A model generated the notes under the pieces. The model was not told the origin of the DNA and made no database searches. It worked only from the letters and a program-made list of their open reading frames with translations. Shown here one piece after another: positions 8,827 through 17,013 of a DNA stretch of 64,000 nt (the stretch's first letter is position 1; every line of letters begins with the position of its first letter). The position numbers and the translations under genes are program-made. This DNA comes from Phytomonospora endophytica. Lineage in GTDB: Bacteria; Actinomycetota; Actinomycetes; Mycobacteriales; Micromonosporaceae. The stretch spans positions 121,311 through 185,310 of the forward strand of contig NZ_JACHGT010000019.1 of assembly GCF_014202425.1 (NCBI RefSeq), in the 5' to 3' direction.

Positions 8827-9957
8827 ATGGCAGCGATCGTCCCCTTCCGCCGGTCCACCCCGCCCGAGGCGCTCGACGACCTGCGCCGCCGCATCGACGC
8901 GACCCGCTGGCCAGCCGAGATCCCCGGCACCGGCTGGGAACGCGGCGTCCCGGTCGGGTACCTCCGCCGGCTCGCCGAACACTGGCGGCACGACTACGAC
9001 TGGACGGCCTGGGAGGCGCGGCTCAACGCCCACCCGCAGTTCACGACCGAGATCGACGGCCAGAACCTCCACTTCCTGCACGTCCGCTCCCCCGAGCCCG
9101 GCGCGCTGCCGCTGATCCTCACGCACGGCTGGCCGGGCTCGGTCGCGGAGTTCCTTGAGGTCATCGGCCCGCTGACCGACCCGCGCGCCCACGGCGGCGA
9201 CCCGGCCGACGCCTTCCACGTCGTGGCCCCGTCGGTGCCCGGCTTCGGGTATTCGACACCGCTGCTGCCCGGCTGGAACCACGCCCGCATCGCCCACGCC
9301 TGGGCCGTGCTGATGGACCGGCTCGGCTACGAACGCTACGGCGCCCAGGGCGGCGACACCGGCTCCCTGGTCTCGCCGGAGCTCGGCCGGATCGCGTCCG
9401 AGCGGGTCGTCGGCGTGCACGTCAACGGCGGCCTCGCCTTCCCCGAAGGGGACCTGAGCGGGCTCTCGCCGCGTGAACGCGAGCGGATCGCCGCCGCCGA
9501 ACGGCTCCGCGCGACGGGCACCGGCTACGCCGAGCTCCAGTCCACCAAGCCGCAGACGGTCGCCTACGCCCTGCACGACTCACCGGTCGGGCAGCTGTCC
9601 TGGATCGTCGAGAAGTTCCACGGCTGGACCGACCCGGCCCGCGACCTCCCCGAGGACGCCGTACCCGTCGGCCACCTGCTGACGAACGTGACGCTCTACT
9701 GGCTGACCGGCACCGGCGCGACCTCGGCCCACCTCTACTACGAGGTCCGCGCCGCCCCGGTCGCCCCGCCGGGCCCGGACGGCGTCCCGACGGGCGTCGC
9801 GGTCTTCCCGACCGACCCCGCGATCCGGCGGCTGATGGAACGCGACCACCACGTCGTGCACTGGTCGGAGTTCGACCGCGGTGGCCACTTCGCGGCCCTC
9901 GAAGCGCCCGACCTGCTCGTCGGCGACGTCCGCGCGTTCTTTCGGACACTGCGCTGA
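8827..9957 (+). CDS. Epoxide hydrolase (alpha/beta hydrolase with EHN domain)
   Basis: A 376-residue alpha/beta hydrolase. Residues 1-110 form the epoxide-hydrolase N-terminal lid-type domain ([27 protein letters not shown]). The oxyanion motif is HGWPGS. The nucleophile is expected in GAQGGDTGS (Asp) and the catalytic His in RGGHFAALE; the acid residue is not certain. Microsomal-type epoxide hydrolases convert epoxides to diols through a covalent ester. It may form a unit with the MFS gene only 9 nt upstream. The natural substrate is unknown. Confidence 0.88.
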   Translation: MAAIVPFRRSTPPEALDDLRRRIDATRWPAEIPGTGWERGVPVGYLRRLAEHWRHDYDWTAWEARLNAHPQFTTEIDGQNLHFLHVRSPEPGALPLILTHGWPGSVAEFLEVIGPLTDPRAHGGDPADAFHVVAPSVPGFGYSTPLLPGWNHARIAHAWAVLMDRLGYERYGAQGGDTGSLVSPELGRIASERVVGVHVNGGLAFPEGDLSGLSPRERERIAAAERLRATGTGYAELQSTKPQTVAYALHDSPVGQLSWIVEKFHGWTDPARDLPEDAVPVGHLLTNVTLYWLTGTGATSAHLYYEVRAAPVAPPGPDGVPTGVAVFPTDPAIRRLMERDHHVVHWSEFDRGGHFAALEAPDLLVGDVRAFFRTLR

Positions 9958-9964
9958 CGTCTAC

Positions 9965-10009
9965 TTGACGCCTTTCACTCGGAGACGTATATTCGCCTAC
10001 GAGTATTCG
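9965..10009 (+). promoter_or_regulatory. Sigma70-type promoter and direct-repeat operator of the padR gene
   Basis: TTGACG at 9965-9970 and TATATT at 9988-9993 are separated by exactly 17 bases, a near-consensus vegetative promoter. The repeats CGTATATTCG (9986-9995) and CGAGTATTCG (10000-10009) are 14 bases apart and overlap the -10 box, fitting autorepression by PadR. Confidence 0.6.
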
Positions 10010-10028
10010 GAGTCTTCGGAGGACCGTC

Positions 10029-10667
10029 ATGGCACAGCGACGCAAGGTCGGCAACATCCTCGGCCTCGCCCTGCTGTCCCTGCTCGTCCCAGGAGACGCC
10101 CTCCACCCCTACGAGATGGCCCGCATCCTTCGCCACACCGGCAAGGAGCAGGACATGAACATCAAGGTCGGCTCGCTCTACACCGTCGTGCAGAACCTTG
10201 AGAAGCACGGCTTCATCGAGGCGGTCACCGCCGAACGCGACGGGCGCCGCCCCGAGCGCACCCCTTACAAGATCACCCCCGCCGGGCGCGCGGAGCTGAC
10301 CGACTGGCTCGGCGAGCTCGTCGCCGTCCCGCAGCACGAGTACCCGCGCTTCCGCGCGGCCCTGTCGATCCTGGGCGTGCTCTCCCCCGACGACGTCGTG
10401 CGGCTGCTGGAGCGGCGGCTCGACGCGCTCGACGCCGAGAGCGCCGCACAGCGCCGGGAGCTGGACGACGCCGGTGACCTGCCGCGCGTGTTCCTCATCG
10501 AGGTCGAGTACACCCTCGCGATGCGCGAGGCCGAGGCCGCGTGGGTTCGCGGGCTGCTCGCCGCGATCGCGGACGACTCACTGTCGGGCGTGCGGGAGTG
10601 GCGGGAGTTCCACGACGCCGGAGGCCGTCCGCCACCGGAATGGAAGGAGATGCTCGACAGCGAATAA
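10029..10667 (+). CDS. PadR-family transcription regulator
   Basis: A 212-residue PadR protein. The N-terminal winged helix has GNILGLALLSLL, LHPYEMARIL, KVGSLYTVVQNLEKHGFIE and the wing RTPYKITPAGRAEL. The C-terminal half (about 110-200) is helical, as expected for the dimerisation/effector part of subfamily-1 PadR proteins. PadR regulators commonly repress adjacent multidrug ABC genes; here an exporter pair lies downstream on the same strand. GGAGG precedes the ATG. Direct repeats in the promoter suggest autoregulation. Confidence 0.92.
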   Translation: MAQRRKVGNILGLALLSLLVPGDALHPYEMARILRHTGKEQDMNIKVGSLYTVVQNLEKHGFIEAVTAERDGRRPERTPYKITPAGRAELTDWLGELVAVPQHEYPRFRAALSILGVLSPDDVVRLLERRLDALDAESAAQRRELDDAGDLPRVFLIEVEYTLAMREAEAAWVRGLLAAIADDSLSGVREWREFHDAGGRPPPEWKEMLDSE

Positions 10668-10682
10668 CCGCGCACCCGGCGC

Positions 10683-10740
10683 GGTGCGGGAACACCGCAC
10701 CGGGGCGCAGTACCACGCAACCGTCCCGCGGGAACGGGAC
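10683..10740 (+). terminator. Two hairpins between padR and the ABC genes
   Basis: GGTGCGG (10683-10689) pairs with CCGCACC (10695-10701), and GTCCCG (10723-10728) pairs with CGGGAC (10735-10740). No T-run follows, so termination is uncertain. The rest of the 164-base gap should hold the ABC promoter. Confidence 0.35.
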
Positions 10741-10831
10741 TCCTGGTCGCAGAGTTGGCACTCGCAAGGTTAACCAGGAACTCCATCCCCGCGGGCGTGA
10801 CATCGCATACCCCGCGAAACGGAGCACCGCC

Positions 10832-11779
10832 ATGCACGTCGAGGCGCACGACCTCGTCAAGACCTACCCGCCGGGCGTTCGCGCGCTCGACGGACTGTCC
10901 ATCACCATCGAGCCCGGTGAGGTGTTCGGCCTGCTCGGGCCGAACGGCGCCGGGAAGTCCACGACCGTCAAGATCCTGACCACCCTCGCCCGCGCCGACT
11001 CCGGCACGGCGTCCGTGGCCGGGCACGACCTGGCGCGCCATCCCGACCGGGTCCGGCGCGCGATCGGCGTCGTCGCGCAGAACTCGGGCGCCGACCCGCT
11101 CGCCACCGCGCGCGACAACCTGCTGCTCCAGGGCCGCCTGTACGGCGTGCGCGGCCGTGACCTGCGAACGCGCGTCGGCGAACTGCTGGACCGCTTCGAT
11201 CTCGCCGGAGCCGCCGACCGGCCGGTGAAGGGCTTCTCCGGCGGCATGCGCCGGCGGCTCGACGTCGCCCTCGGCCTCGTCCACCGGCCGGTGGTGCTGT
11301 TCCTGGACGAGCCGACCAACGGCCTCGACCCGGAGGCGCGATCGGCGATGTGGGCCGAGATCTCCCGCCTGGCGGGATCGGAGGGGCTGACGATCCTGCT
11401 GACGACGCACTACCTGGAGGAGGCCGACCGGCTCACCGACCGGCTGGCCATCGTGGACGAGGGCAAGGTCCTGGTGACCGGGACCGCCGACGCCCTCAAG
11501 GGCTCCCTGCGCGGCGACGCCGTCCACGTCGAACTGTCCGGCGACCTCGACGAGGCCCTCGTCCGGCAGGCGATCGGGGCCGTCGTGCGCGATGTGACGG
11601 TCGACGGCCGGGTCCTGTCGGCCCGCGCCGACGACGGCGCGGCGGCCGTCCCCGGCGTCCTCGCCGCCCTCGACCGCGCGGGCTCGCCCGCGGCCGCGGT
11701 CACCGTCGCCCGCCCGTCCCTCGACGACGTGTACCTGCGCCACGTCGGCCGCCGCTTCGCCGAAGGAGTCGCGCGATGA
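10832..11779 (+). CDS. ABC exporter ATPase (DrrA-type)
   Basis: A 315-residue ATP-binding subunit. Walker A is GLLGPNGAGKSTT, the signature is FSGGMRRRLDVA, and Walker B is VVLFLDEPTNGLDP, with the switch histidine in LLTTHYLEEADRL. The ~80-residue C-terminal extension is typical of daunorubicin-resistance (DrrA) type exporters. The ATG at 10832 follows GGAG. It ends in an ATGA overlap with the permease gene, so the two are translationally coupled. Control by the upstream PadR protein is likely from context. Confidence 0.92.
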   Translation: MHVEAHDLVKTYPPGVRALDGLSITIEPGEVFGLLGPNGAGKSTTVKILTTLARADSGTASVAGHDLARHPDRVRRAIGVVAQNSGADPLATARDNLLLQGRLYGVRGRDLRTRVGELLDRFDLAGAADRPVKGFSGGMRRRLDVALGLVHRPVVLFLDEPTNGLDPEARSAMWAEISRLAGSEGLTILLTTHYLEEADRLTDRLAIVDEGKVLVTGTADALKGSLRGDAVHVELSGDLDEALVRQAIGAVVRDVTVDGRVLSARADDGAAAVPGVLAALDRAGSPAAAVTVARPSLDDVYLRHVGRRFAEGVAR

Positions 11780-12543
11780 TCCGTCAGACCTGGTGGCTGA
11801 CCCACCGGCAGCTCAAGGCCCTGGCTCGCCAGCCCGGGGTCCTCGTCATCACCTTGATGCAGCCGGTCGTCTGGCTGTTCCTGTTCGGGAACCTCTTCCG
11901 CCGGATCGTCGACCTGCCCGGCTTCGGCGCCGGGTCCTACCTGGACTACCTGGTGCCGGGGATCGTCGTCATGAACGCCGTCTCGGCGAACATGTGGGCG
12001 GGGATGACGACGATCGACGAGATCGAGCGCGGCACCCTCGACCGCTTCCTGACCGCGCCGGTCCGCCGTGGCGCGATCATGAACGCCAACGTGATCGTGG
12101 CGGCGGCGAGCACGGCCCTGCAGTCGACGATCATCGTGCTGCTCGGCTGGGCCGCCGGCGCCCACTACCCGGGCGGCGTCTTCGGTCCGGTCGCCCTGGT
12201 GGTGCTGTCGATGGTGCTGGGCACGGTGTTCACGGGACTGTCGAACGCCTTCGGCATGGCCGTCCGCCAGCGCGAGAGCGTGATCGGGTTGAGCATCTTC
12301 CTGCTGCTGCCGCTGACCTTCCTGTCGACGGCGTTCATGGCCGAGTCCCTCATGCCCGGCTGGATGCAGGGCGTCGCGGCGGCGAACCCGGTGAACTGGT
12401 CCCTCGAAGCGGCGCGGGGGGCCCTCGCCGCCTCCGTGGACTGGCCGATGCTCCTCGGGCGCGGTGGCTGGCTGCTGGCCCTGGCCGCGGCGATGGTGTG
12501 GCTCTCGACGCTGACCTTCGGCGGCTACCAGCGCAAGGTGTGA
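11776..12543 (+). CDS. ABC-2 type exporter permease (DrrB-type)
   Basis: A 255-residue integral membrane subunit with about six helices. It has the ABC-2 pattern: an N-terminal amphipathic segment (WWLTHRQLKALARQP), LITLMQPVVWLFLFG-like helix 1, EIERGTLDRFLTAPVRR as the coupling loop, and LLLPLTFLSTAFMAESLMPGWMQ before the last helices. It forms the transport channel with the ATPase, whose stop overlaps this start. Substrates are probably hydrophobic drugs or lipids. A strong hairpin terminator follows. Confidence 0.9.
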   Translation: MIRQTWWLTHRQLKALARQPGVLVITLMQPVVWLFLFGNLFRRIVDLPGFGAGSYLDYLVPGIVVMNAVSANMWAGMTTIDEIERGTLDRFLTAPVRRGAIMNANVIVAAASTALQSTIIVLLGWAAGAHYPGGVFGPVALVVLSMVLGTVFTGLSNAFGMAVRQRESVIGLSIFLLLPLTFLSTAFMAESLMPGWMQGVAAANPVNWSLEAARGALAASVDWPMLLGRGGWLLALAAAMVWLSTLTFGGYQRKV

Positions 12544-12550
12544 ACCGGGC

Positions 12551-12578
12551 GGCGGGCGGCGGCCCACCGCCGCCCGCC
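12551..12578 (+). terminator. Hairpin terminator after the ABC exporter operon
   Basis: GGCGGGCGGCGG (12551-12562) and CCGCCGCCCGCC (12567-12578) form a perfect 12-bp stem with a CCCA loop, eight bases past the permease stop. Confidence 0.65.
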
Positions 12579-12625
12579 GCTTAATCGCTTGCGGCGACTT
12601 CCGGGCTCGGTGTCTCATCCCGGTC

Positions 12626-13492
12626 ATGACGATTGCGCTGGAAACGCCGACGGTCGACGAGGTCCGCAGCGCCATGGCCGCACTGCGGGAATGGCAGTAC
12701 GACGAGGCACCGATGCAGTTCCACGCGGGGGACATCGGCTGGAACCACCGCTTCGGCACGCCCGAGACGGCCGCCGCGGTCCGGACCTGGAGCCGGGACG
12801 GGCGGATCCTCGCCGTCGGGATGCAGGACTCGCCGACGCTGGTGCGGATGACGGTCGCCCCCGACGCCTTCCGGGACGAAGAGCTCGCGCGGCGGCTCGT
12901 CGAGGACTTCTCGCTCCCCGAGCGCGGGGTGCTGCCGGCGGGTGCGGTGTCGATCGAGGCACCGACGGGCCTGCTGATGCACGACCTGCTCGCCGAGGCG
13001 GGCTGGGGCCTCGACGAGCCGTGGACGCCGTTCTTCCGCGACCTCGCCGAGCCGGTCGAGGACCCGGGCGTCCGGCTCGAAGCGATCGGCGCGGAGCGGG
13101 CGGAGGACTTCGCGCACGTCCTGCGCTCGGCGTTCAACACCAAGCGGCCCACGCGTGAGTACTGGGAGAAGATGTCGCTGGCGCCGTTCTTCTCCGACGC
13201 CCGCTGCCTTGGCGCCTATGACGACGACGGCAGCGTGGCGGCGGTGGTGACGGTGTGGTCGGCCGGCCCGGGTAAGCCGGGACTCGTCGAGCCGATGGGC
13301 GTGCACGAGGACCACCGCGGTCGCGGCTACGGGCGGGCGATCACCGTGGCCGGGGCGGCGGCACTGCGGGAGATGGGCGCGTCGAGCGCGCGCGTCTGCA
13401 CGCCGACGTCCAACGTCGGCGGTGTCGCCACGTACAGGGCGGCCGGGTTCGTGACGCAGCCGGAGGTGCACGACCGGATCCGGACGGCCTGA
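12626..13492 (+). CDS. GNAT-family N-acetyltransferase
   Basis: A 288-residue protein whose C-terminal half (about 150-285) is a GNAT domain: AAVVTVWSA and VEPMGVHEDHRGRGYGRAI, the latter holding the acetyl-CoA pyrophosphate loop (RGRGYG), then TPTSNVGGVATYRAAGF. The N-terminal 140 residues look like a second, degenerate GNAT-like half, a common two-domain arrangement. The acceptor substrate is unknown. It sits alone between two terminators. Confidence 0.87.
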   Translation: MTIALETPTVDEVRSAMAALREWQYDEAPMQFHAGDIGWNHRFGTPETAAAVRTWSRDGRILAVGMQDSPTLVRMTVAPDAFRDEELARRLVEDFSLPERGVLPAGAVSIEAPTGLLMHDLLAEAGWGLDEPWTPFFRDLAEPVEDPGVRLEAIGAERAEDFAHVLRSAFNTKRPTREYWEKMSLAPFFSDARCLGAYDDDGSVAAVVTVWSAGPGKPGLVEPMGVHEDHRGRGYGRAITVAGAAALREMGASSARVCTPTSNVGGVATYRAAGFVTQPEVHDRIRTA

Positions 13493-13505
13493 TCCGGGCA
13501 TGCGA

Positions 13506-13533
13506 AAGGGCCCCGGCGTACGCCGGGGCCCTT
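13506..13533. terminator. Bidirectional terminator between convergent genes
   Basis: AAGGGCCCCGGCG (13506-13518) and CGCCGGGGCCCTT (13521-13533) pair over 13 bp, with A and T ends on both strands. It serves the acetyltransferase (+) and the binding-protein gene (-). Confidence 0.8.
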
Positions 13534-13548
13534 CACGTCGAACGGGGG

Positions 13549-14547
13549 TCAGCCCGCCGCGAGCCCGCCGTCGGTCGACAGCGTCGTCCCGACGGTGATC
13601 TCGCCGGCCTTGAGGGCGGCCTGCGTCAGCGGCCCGACGTCCAGGCTGGAGAATTGCCCGAACTCGATCCCGTAGGTGTCCTTCAGGCCCGGCTGGCAGA
13701 ACGCGCGCTCGGGGCACTCCGGCGGTCCGCCGAGGATGGAGGCCTTGCCGCTGCACTTGGCGGCGAAGTCCGACAGGGTCTTCACCTGGTGCTGGTCGGC
13801 GAACTCCTTCGTCACCGCGTACACGTTGACGTCCGCGGCGGGCGAGGCCTCGCCCACGACGAGGCCGTTCTTCTCGGCGAGGCCCTGCAGGGCGGTGACC
13901 GTCGCGGCGAGGTCGGAGCTGGCGACCGGCGCGGCGTCCTTGCCGTTGGTCTTGCCGTTGAGGAACTCCGCGAGGGTCGCGGCGTACTCGGGCATGACCT
14001 GGATGTCGCCCTTCTCCAGGGCCGGCTCGTAGAGTTCGCGGTTGCCGACGTCCTGCAGCTTCACGGTGAAGCCGGACGCCTCTAGGGCGATCTTGTACAG
14101 CTCGGCGATCGTGTTCGACTCCGAGAAGTTGCCGTGGCCGACCGTGATGTCGCCGGATCCGCCGCTCAGCCCGGTCGCCAGACCGGCCGTCGTGGCGAAC
14201 TCCTCGGCGGCCTGTGCCGGGGTCTTGCGGTCGACGTCGACGGCCTTGTTGAGGCCGACGAGCTTCTGCGTGTCGAGCGAGGCGGCGACCTTGTTGACGG
14301 CCGCGAGCAGCGACTCGCTCGCGGCGTCGGCGTTGACGGCCGCGATGATGTTGTCGGCGTTCTGCAGCTTCTTGTCGTCTTCGAGGACGACGAGTGAGGT
14401 CCCGGCGACGGGGGCGCAACCGGCGCCCGCCACGTCATCCGGGGCGTCGGTTCCCGAGGAACCGGCCTTGCCGCACGCCGCCAGCGCCAGCGCCATCAGC
14501 CCGATGGCCGGCACCGCGATGAGGGATTTGCTCCGTGTGAGGGACAT
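13549..14547 (-). CDS. Osmoprotectant/glycine-betaine ABC binding lipoprotein with permuted domain order
   Basis: A 332-residue lipoprotein with a signal and lipobox ending at Cys25 (ALAAC). Relatives of ProX/OpuCC start with a 'TVG..NF.E' strand and end with a 'LVVLEDDK..LQ' segment. Here the usual C-terminal segment (LVVLEDDKKLQNADNII, ALNKV-like and VDVDRKTPAQAAEEF) lies at residues 52-118. The usual N-terminal and central parts (ITVGHGNFSESNTIAE, MPEYAATLAEF) follow at 134-332, and the protein stops at GTTLSTDGGLAAG, just where the moved segment would normally continue. This looks like a circular permutation. The permease gene lies 32 nt upstream. Confidence 0.88.
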   Translation of the reverse strand: MSLTRSKSLIAVPAIGLMALALAACGKAGSSGTDAPDDVAGAGCAPVAGTSLVVLEDDKKLQNADNIIAAVNADAASESLLAAVNKVAASLDTQKLVGLNKAVDVDRKTPAQAAEEFATTAGLATGLSGGSGDITVGHGNFSESNTIAELYKIALEASGFTVKLQDVGNRELYEPALEKGDIQVMPEYAATLAEFLNGKTNGKDAAPVASSDLAATVTALQGLAEKNGLVVGEASPAADVNVYAVTKEFADQHQVKTLSDFAAKCSGKASILGGPPECPERAFCQPGLKDTYGIEFGQFSSLDVGPLTQAALKAGEITVGTTLSTDGGLAAG

Positions 14548-14579
14548 GCACAAGACCGTACTGGAAGGGAGCGACCTCG

Positions 14580-15263
14580 TCACCGAGCTGGGCGAAGAGA
14601 ACGCGGGGTGAGCACCTTCTCCACCAGCGCGAGCAGCCCTTCGATCACCAGTGCGACGAGCGCCACAAGGATCCCGCCGGCCAGGATCTGCCCGCCGCCG
14701 ACGGACATGCCGAGCCCGAAACCGCGCGAGATGATCAGCCCGAGGCCGCCGCCGTTGACGAGCGCGGCGAGCGTCGCGGTGGCCACGACCTGTACCGCGG
14801 CGGTCCGGAAACCACTGGCGAGCTGCGGTACGGCCAGGGGCAGCTCGACCCGCCACAGCACCTGGCGGCCCGACAGGCCCATGCCGTAGGCGGCGTCGCG
14901 GGCGTCGGCGTCGGCGTCGCGGACCCCGTTGTAGGCGGTCGCCAGCAGCGGCGGGATCGCGAACACGGCGAGCGCGGGCACGACCGAGGGCGCCCCGAAG
15001 CCCAGCGCGGTCAGCGGGAGCAGGCTGAGCAGGGCGAGGGTCGGGACGGCCCGGGTGACGTTGGAGACGGCGACGGTGAGGCCGCCGCCGCGGCCGGTGT
15101 GGCCGACCCAGATGCCCAGCGGCCAGGCGATGAGGCAACCGAGGAGGACCGCGAGCGCCGAGAGCCACAGGTGCTCGATGAGCAGGTCGATGACACCTTG
15201 GGGGTTGGTCCAGTTCAGCGGGTCGTTGAGCCAGGCGATCGCCTGGGAGATGGTGTCGCCCAT
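14580..15263 (-). CDS. Osmoprotectant ABC transporter permease (OpuCB/ProW-like), second copy
   Basis: A 227-residue permease with about five or six helices and the BPD_transp_1 loop DAAYGMGLSGRQVLWRVELPLAVPQL (EAA motif region; split here only by description). NVTRAVPTLALLSLLPLTALG is typical of betaine/choline/carnitine permeases. The start ATG overlaps the stop of the other permease gene (ATGA at 15263), so the two are coupled. It is probably paired with the neighbouring ATPase and binding lipoprotein to import compatible solutes. Confidence 0.9.
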   Translation of the reverse strand: MGDTISQAIAWLNDPLNWTNPQGVIDLLIEHLWLSALAVLLGCLIAWPLGIWVGHTGRGGGLTVAVSNVTRAVPTLALLSLLPLTALGFGAPSVVPALAVFAIPPLLATAYNGVRDADADARDAAYGMGLSGRQVLWRVELPLAVPQLASGFRTAAVQVVATATLAALVNGGGLGLIISRGFGLGMSVGGGQILAGGILVALVALVIEGLLALVEKVLTPRSLRPAR

Positions 15264-15985
15264 CAGGAGGCCACCGCCTTCCGGGTCCAGGGAGTCACGA
15301 GTTTCCCGAGCCAGGAGAGGAGCAGATCACACGCGAGGGCGAGCGCGACGCACAACACGGTCGCGGTGACGATCTGGGGTTTGTAGAGGTTGTTGCGGAA
15401 CCCCGAGAGGATCAGTCCGCCGAGACCGCCTTTGCCGAGGACGGCACCGACGGTGACCAGCGCGACCGTGGAGACGGCGGCGATGCGCAGGCCGGTGAGA
15501 ATACTCGGGAGCGCGAGGGGTATCTCGATGCGCATGAGCATCGCGAAGCTGCCGTACCCCATGCCGTCGGCGGCGTCGCGGACCTCTTCGGGCACCTGGC
15601 GCAAACCGGTCAAGGTGCCTCTTACGATGATCAACAGCGCGTACATGACCAGGCCGACGAGTACCGTGGTCGCGGTCAAACCCATGAACGGCGCGAGCAA
15701 CGCGAACAGCGCCAGTGAAGGCACCGTGTACAAAACACCCGAGAGTGCGAGGATGGGAGCCGTGAGCCAGCGGGTCCGGTACGCGAGAATCCCCAGGGGT
15801 ATCGCGAGAACCGCGGCGAACAGCATCGCCAGAGCCGTCAACTCGACGTGTTCGGTAAAAGCCGCGCCGAGAGACTCGGCGTTGTTCTGTATGTACGACC
15901 AGGAGAACCAGGGATCGTCCGGCACGGCGTCGAGCATGGCCGACACCGCGTCCGGGCGCAAGTCCGCTCCGCTGGGGAAAGGCAT
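15263..15985 (-). CDS. Osmoprotectant ABC transporter permease, first copy
   Basis: A 240-residue permease (if the ATG at 15985 is used) with about six helices. It shows YTVPSLALFALLAPFMGL and the EAA-type loop VRDAADGMGYGSFAMLMRIE before PLALPSILTGLR. Two permeases plus one ATPase and one binding protein is the common OpuC-type set. The start is uncertain: no ribosome site is visible, and an ATG at 15937 is possible. The first base of the start codon lies four bases from the start of the divergent ATPase gene, so the promoters must overlap the opposite coding regions. Confidence 0.88.
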   Translation of the reverse strand: MPFPSGADLRPDAVSAMLDAVPDDPWFSWSYIQNNAESLGAAFTEHVELTALAMLFAAVLAIPLGILAYRTRWLTAPILALSGVLYTVPSLALFALLAPFMGLTATTVLVGLVMYALLIIVRGTLTGLRQVPEEVRDAADGMGYGSFAMLMRIEIPLALPSILTGLRIAAVSTVALVTVGAVLGKGGLGGLILSGFRNNLYKPQIVTATVLCVALALACDLLLSWLGKLVTPWTRKAVAS

Positions 15986-15988
15986 GAC

Positions 15989-16969
15989 ATGGACGCTACC
16001 GCCGCGGCCGATATCGAGTTGTCCGGTGTGCGAAAGGAATATGCCGGGGGGAGCGTCGCGGTGTCCCATCTGGACCTGCACGTCCCGGCCGGCTCGCTGA
16101 CCGTGCTGGTTGGACCGTCGGGATGCGGGAAGTCGACCGTGCTGCGCATGGTCAACCGCCTCATCGCACCGACGGCCGGGAACATCCTCCTCGACGGCGC
16201 CGACACCGCCGGTGTGGACAAGGTGCGACTGCGCCGAAAGATCGGTTACGTGATCCAGCACGTGGGACTGTTCCCGCATCAGACGGTGGCGCAGAACGTC
16301 GCGACCGTCCCGAAGCTGCTGGGCTGGCCGAAGGCGCGCATCTCGGCTCGTGTCGAGGAGCTCCTCGACCTCGTCGGCCTCGACGACGGCCTGCACGGGA
16401 AGCGCTATCCGCATCAGCTGTCCGGTGGGCAGCGGCAGCGTGTCGGCGTGGCCCGCGCGCTGGCCGCCGACCCGGTCGTGCTGCTGATGGACGAGCCGTT
16501 CTCGGCGGTCGACCCGATCGTGCGCCACCGCCTGCAGGGCGAGTTCCTGCGGTTGCAGGAGACCGTGCGCAAGACGATCCTGCTGGTGACGCACGACGTC
16601 GACGAGGCCGTCCGGCTCGGTGACCGGATCGCGCTGCTGTCGGAGGGCGGGAAGCTGGAGCAGTACGCGCCGCCCGCGGAGTTGCTGGCCCGGCCGGCCT
16701 CGGCCTTCGTCGCGGAGTTCATCGGCGCCGACCGCGGCATCAAGCGCCTTTCGGTGACCGATATCGATCCGGAGCTGCTGCGCCCGGTCGGTGAGGCGGA
16801 CGGGGACTCGCCGGAGGTCTCCTCGGCCGGGACGCTGTACGACGCGCTGGCCGCGCTGCTTGAGGGCGGGACCGGGCACGTCGTGGTGAGGCGTGGCGAG
16901 GACCTGCTGGGTGCGATGAACGCCGACGACATCTACCGGGCGGCTCAGGTGGAGAGCGCGGCGGCCTAG
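15989..16969 (+). CDS. Osmoprotectant ABC transporter ATPase (OpuCA/ProV-like)
   Basis: A 326-residue ATPase. Walker A is GPSGCGKST (42-50), the Q-loop is in VIQHVGLFPHQTV, the signature is LSGGQRQRVGVARAL, and Walker B is VVLLMDEPFSAVDP. The C-terminal ~70 residues resemble a single degenerate CBS-like segment (HVVVRRGEDLLGAMNADD). GGGGAAAGG precedes the ATG. It energises the permeases encoded on the opposite strand. Splitting the ATPase from its partners in divergent orientation is unusual, as OpuC genes normally form one operon. Confidence 0.92.
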   Translation: MDATAAADIELSGVRKEYAGGSVAVSHLDLHVPAGSLTVLVGPSGCGKSTVLRMVNRLIAPTAGNILLDGADTAGVDKVRLRRKIGYVIQHVGLFPHQTVAQNVATVPKLLGWPKARISARVEELLDLVGLDDGLHGKRYPHQLSGGQRQRVGVARALAADPVVLLMDEPFSAVDPIVRHRLQGEFLRLQETVRKTILLVTHDVDEAVRLGDRIALLSEGGKLEQYAPPAELLARPASAFVAEFIGADRGIKRLSVTDIDPELLRPVGEADGDSPEVSSAGTLYDALAALLEGGTGHVVVRRGEDLLGAMNADDIYRAAQVESAAA

Positions 16970-16978
16970 GACGCGGTG

Positions 16979-17008
16979 AAGGACCCGCGACGGGCGTCGC
17001 GGGTCCTT
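16979..17008. terminator. Bidirectional terminator
   Basis: AAGGACCCGCGAC (16979-16991) and GTCGCGGGTCCTT (16996-17008) make a perfect 13-bp stem with a GGGC loop between the convergent ATPase gene and the gene ending at 17014. Confidence 0.75.
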
Positions 17009-17013
17009 CCCTG

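Noticed and set aside
10768..10800. CIRCE-type element suggested by TTGGCACTC
   Set aside because: Only one half-site is present; the GAGTGCTAA partner is missing.
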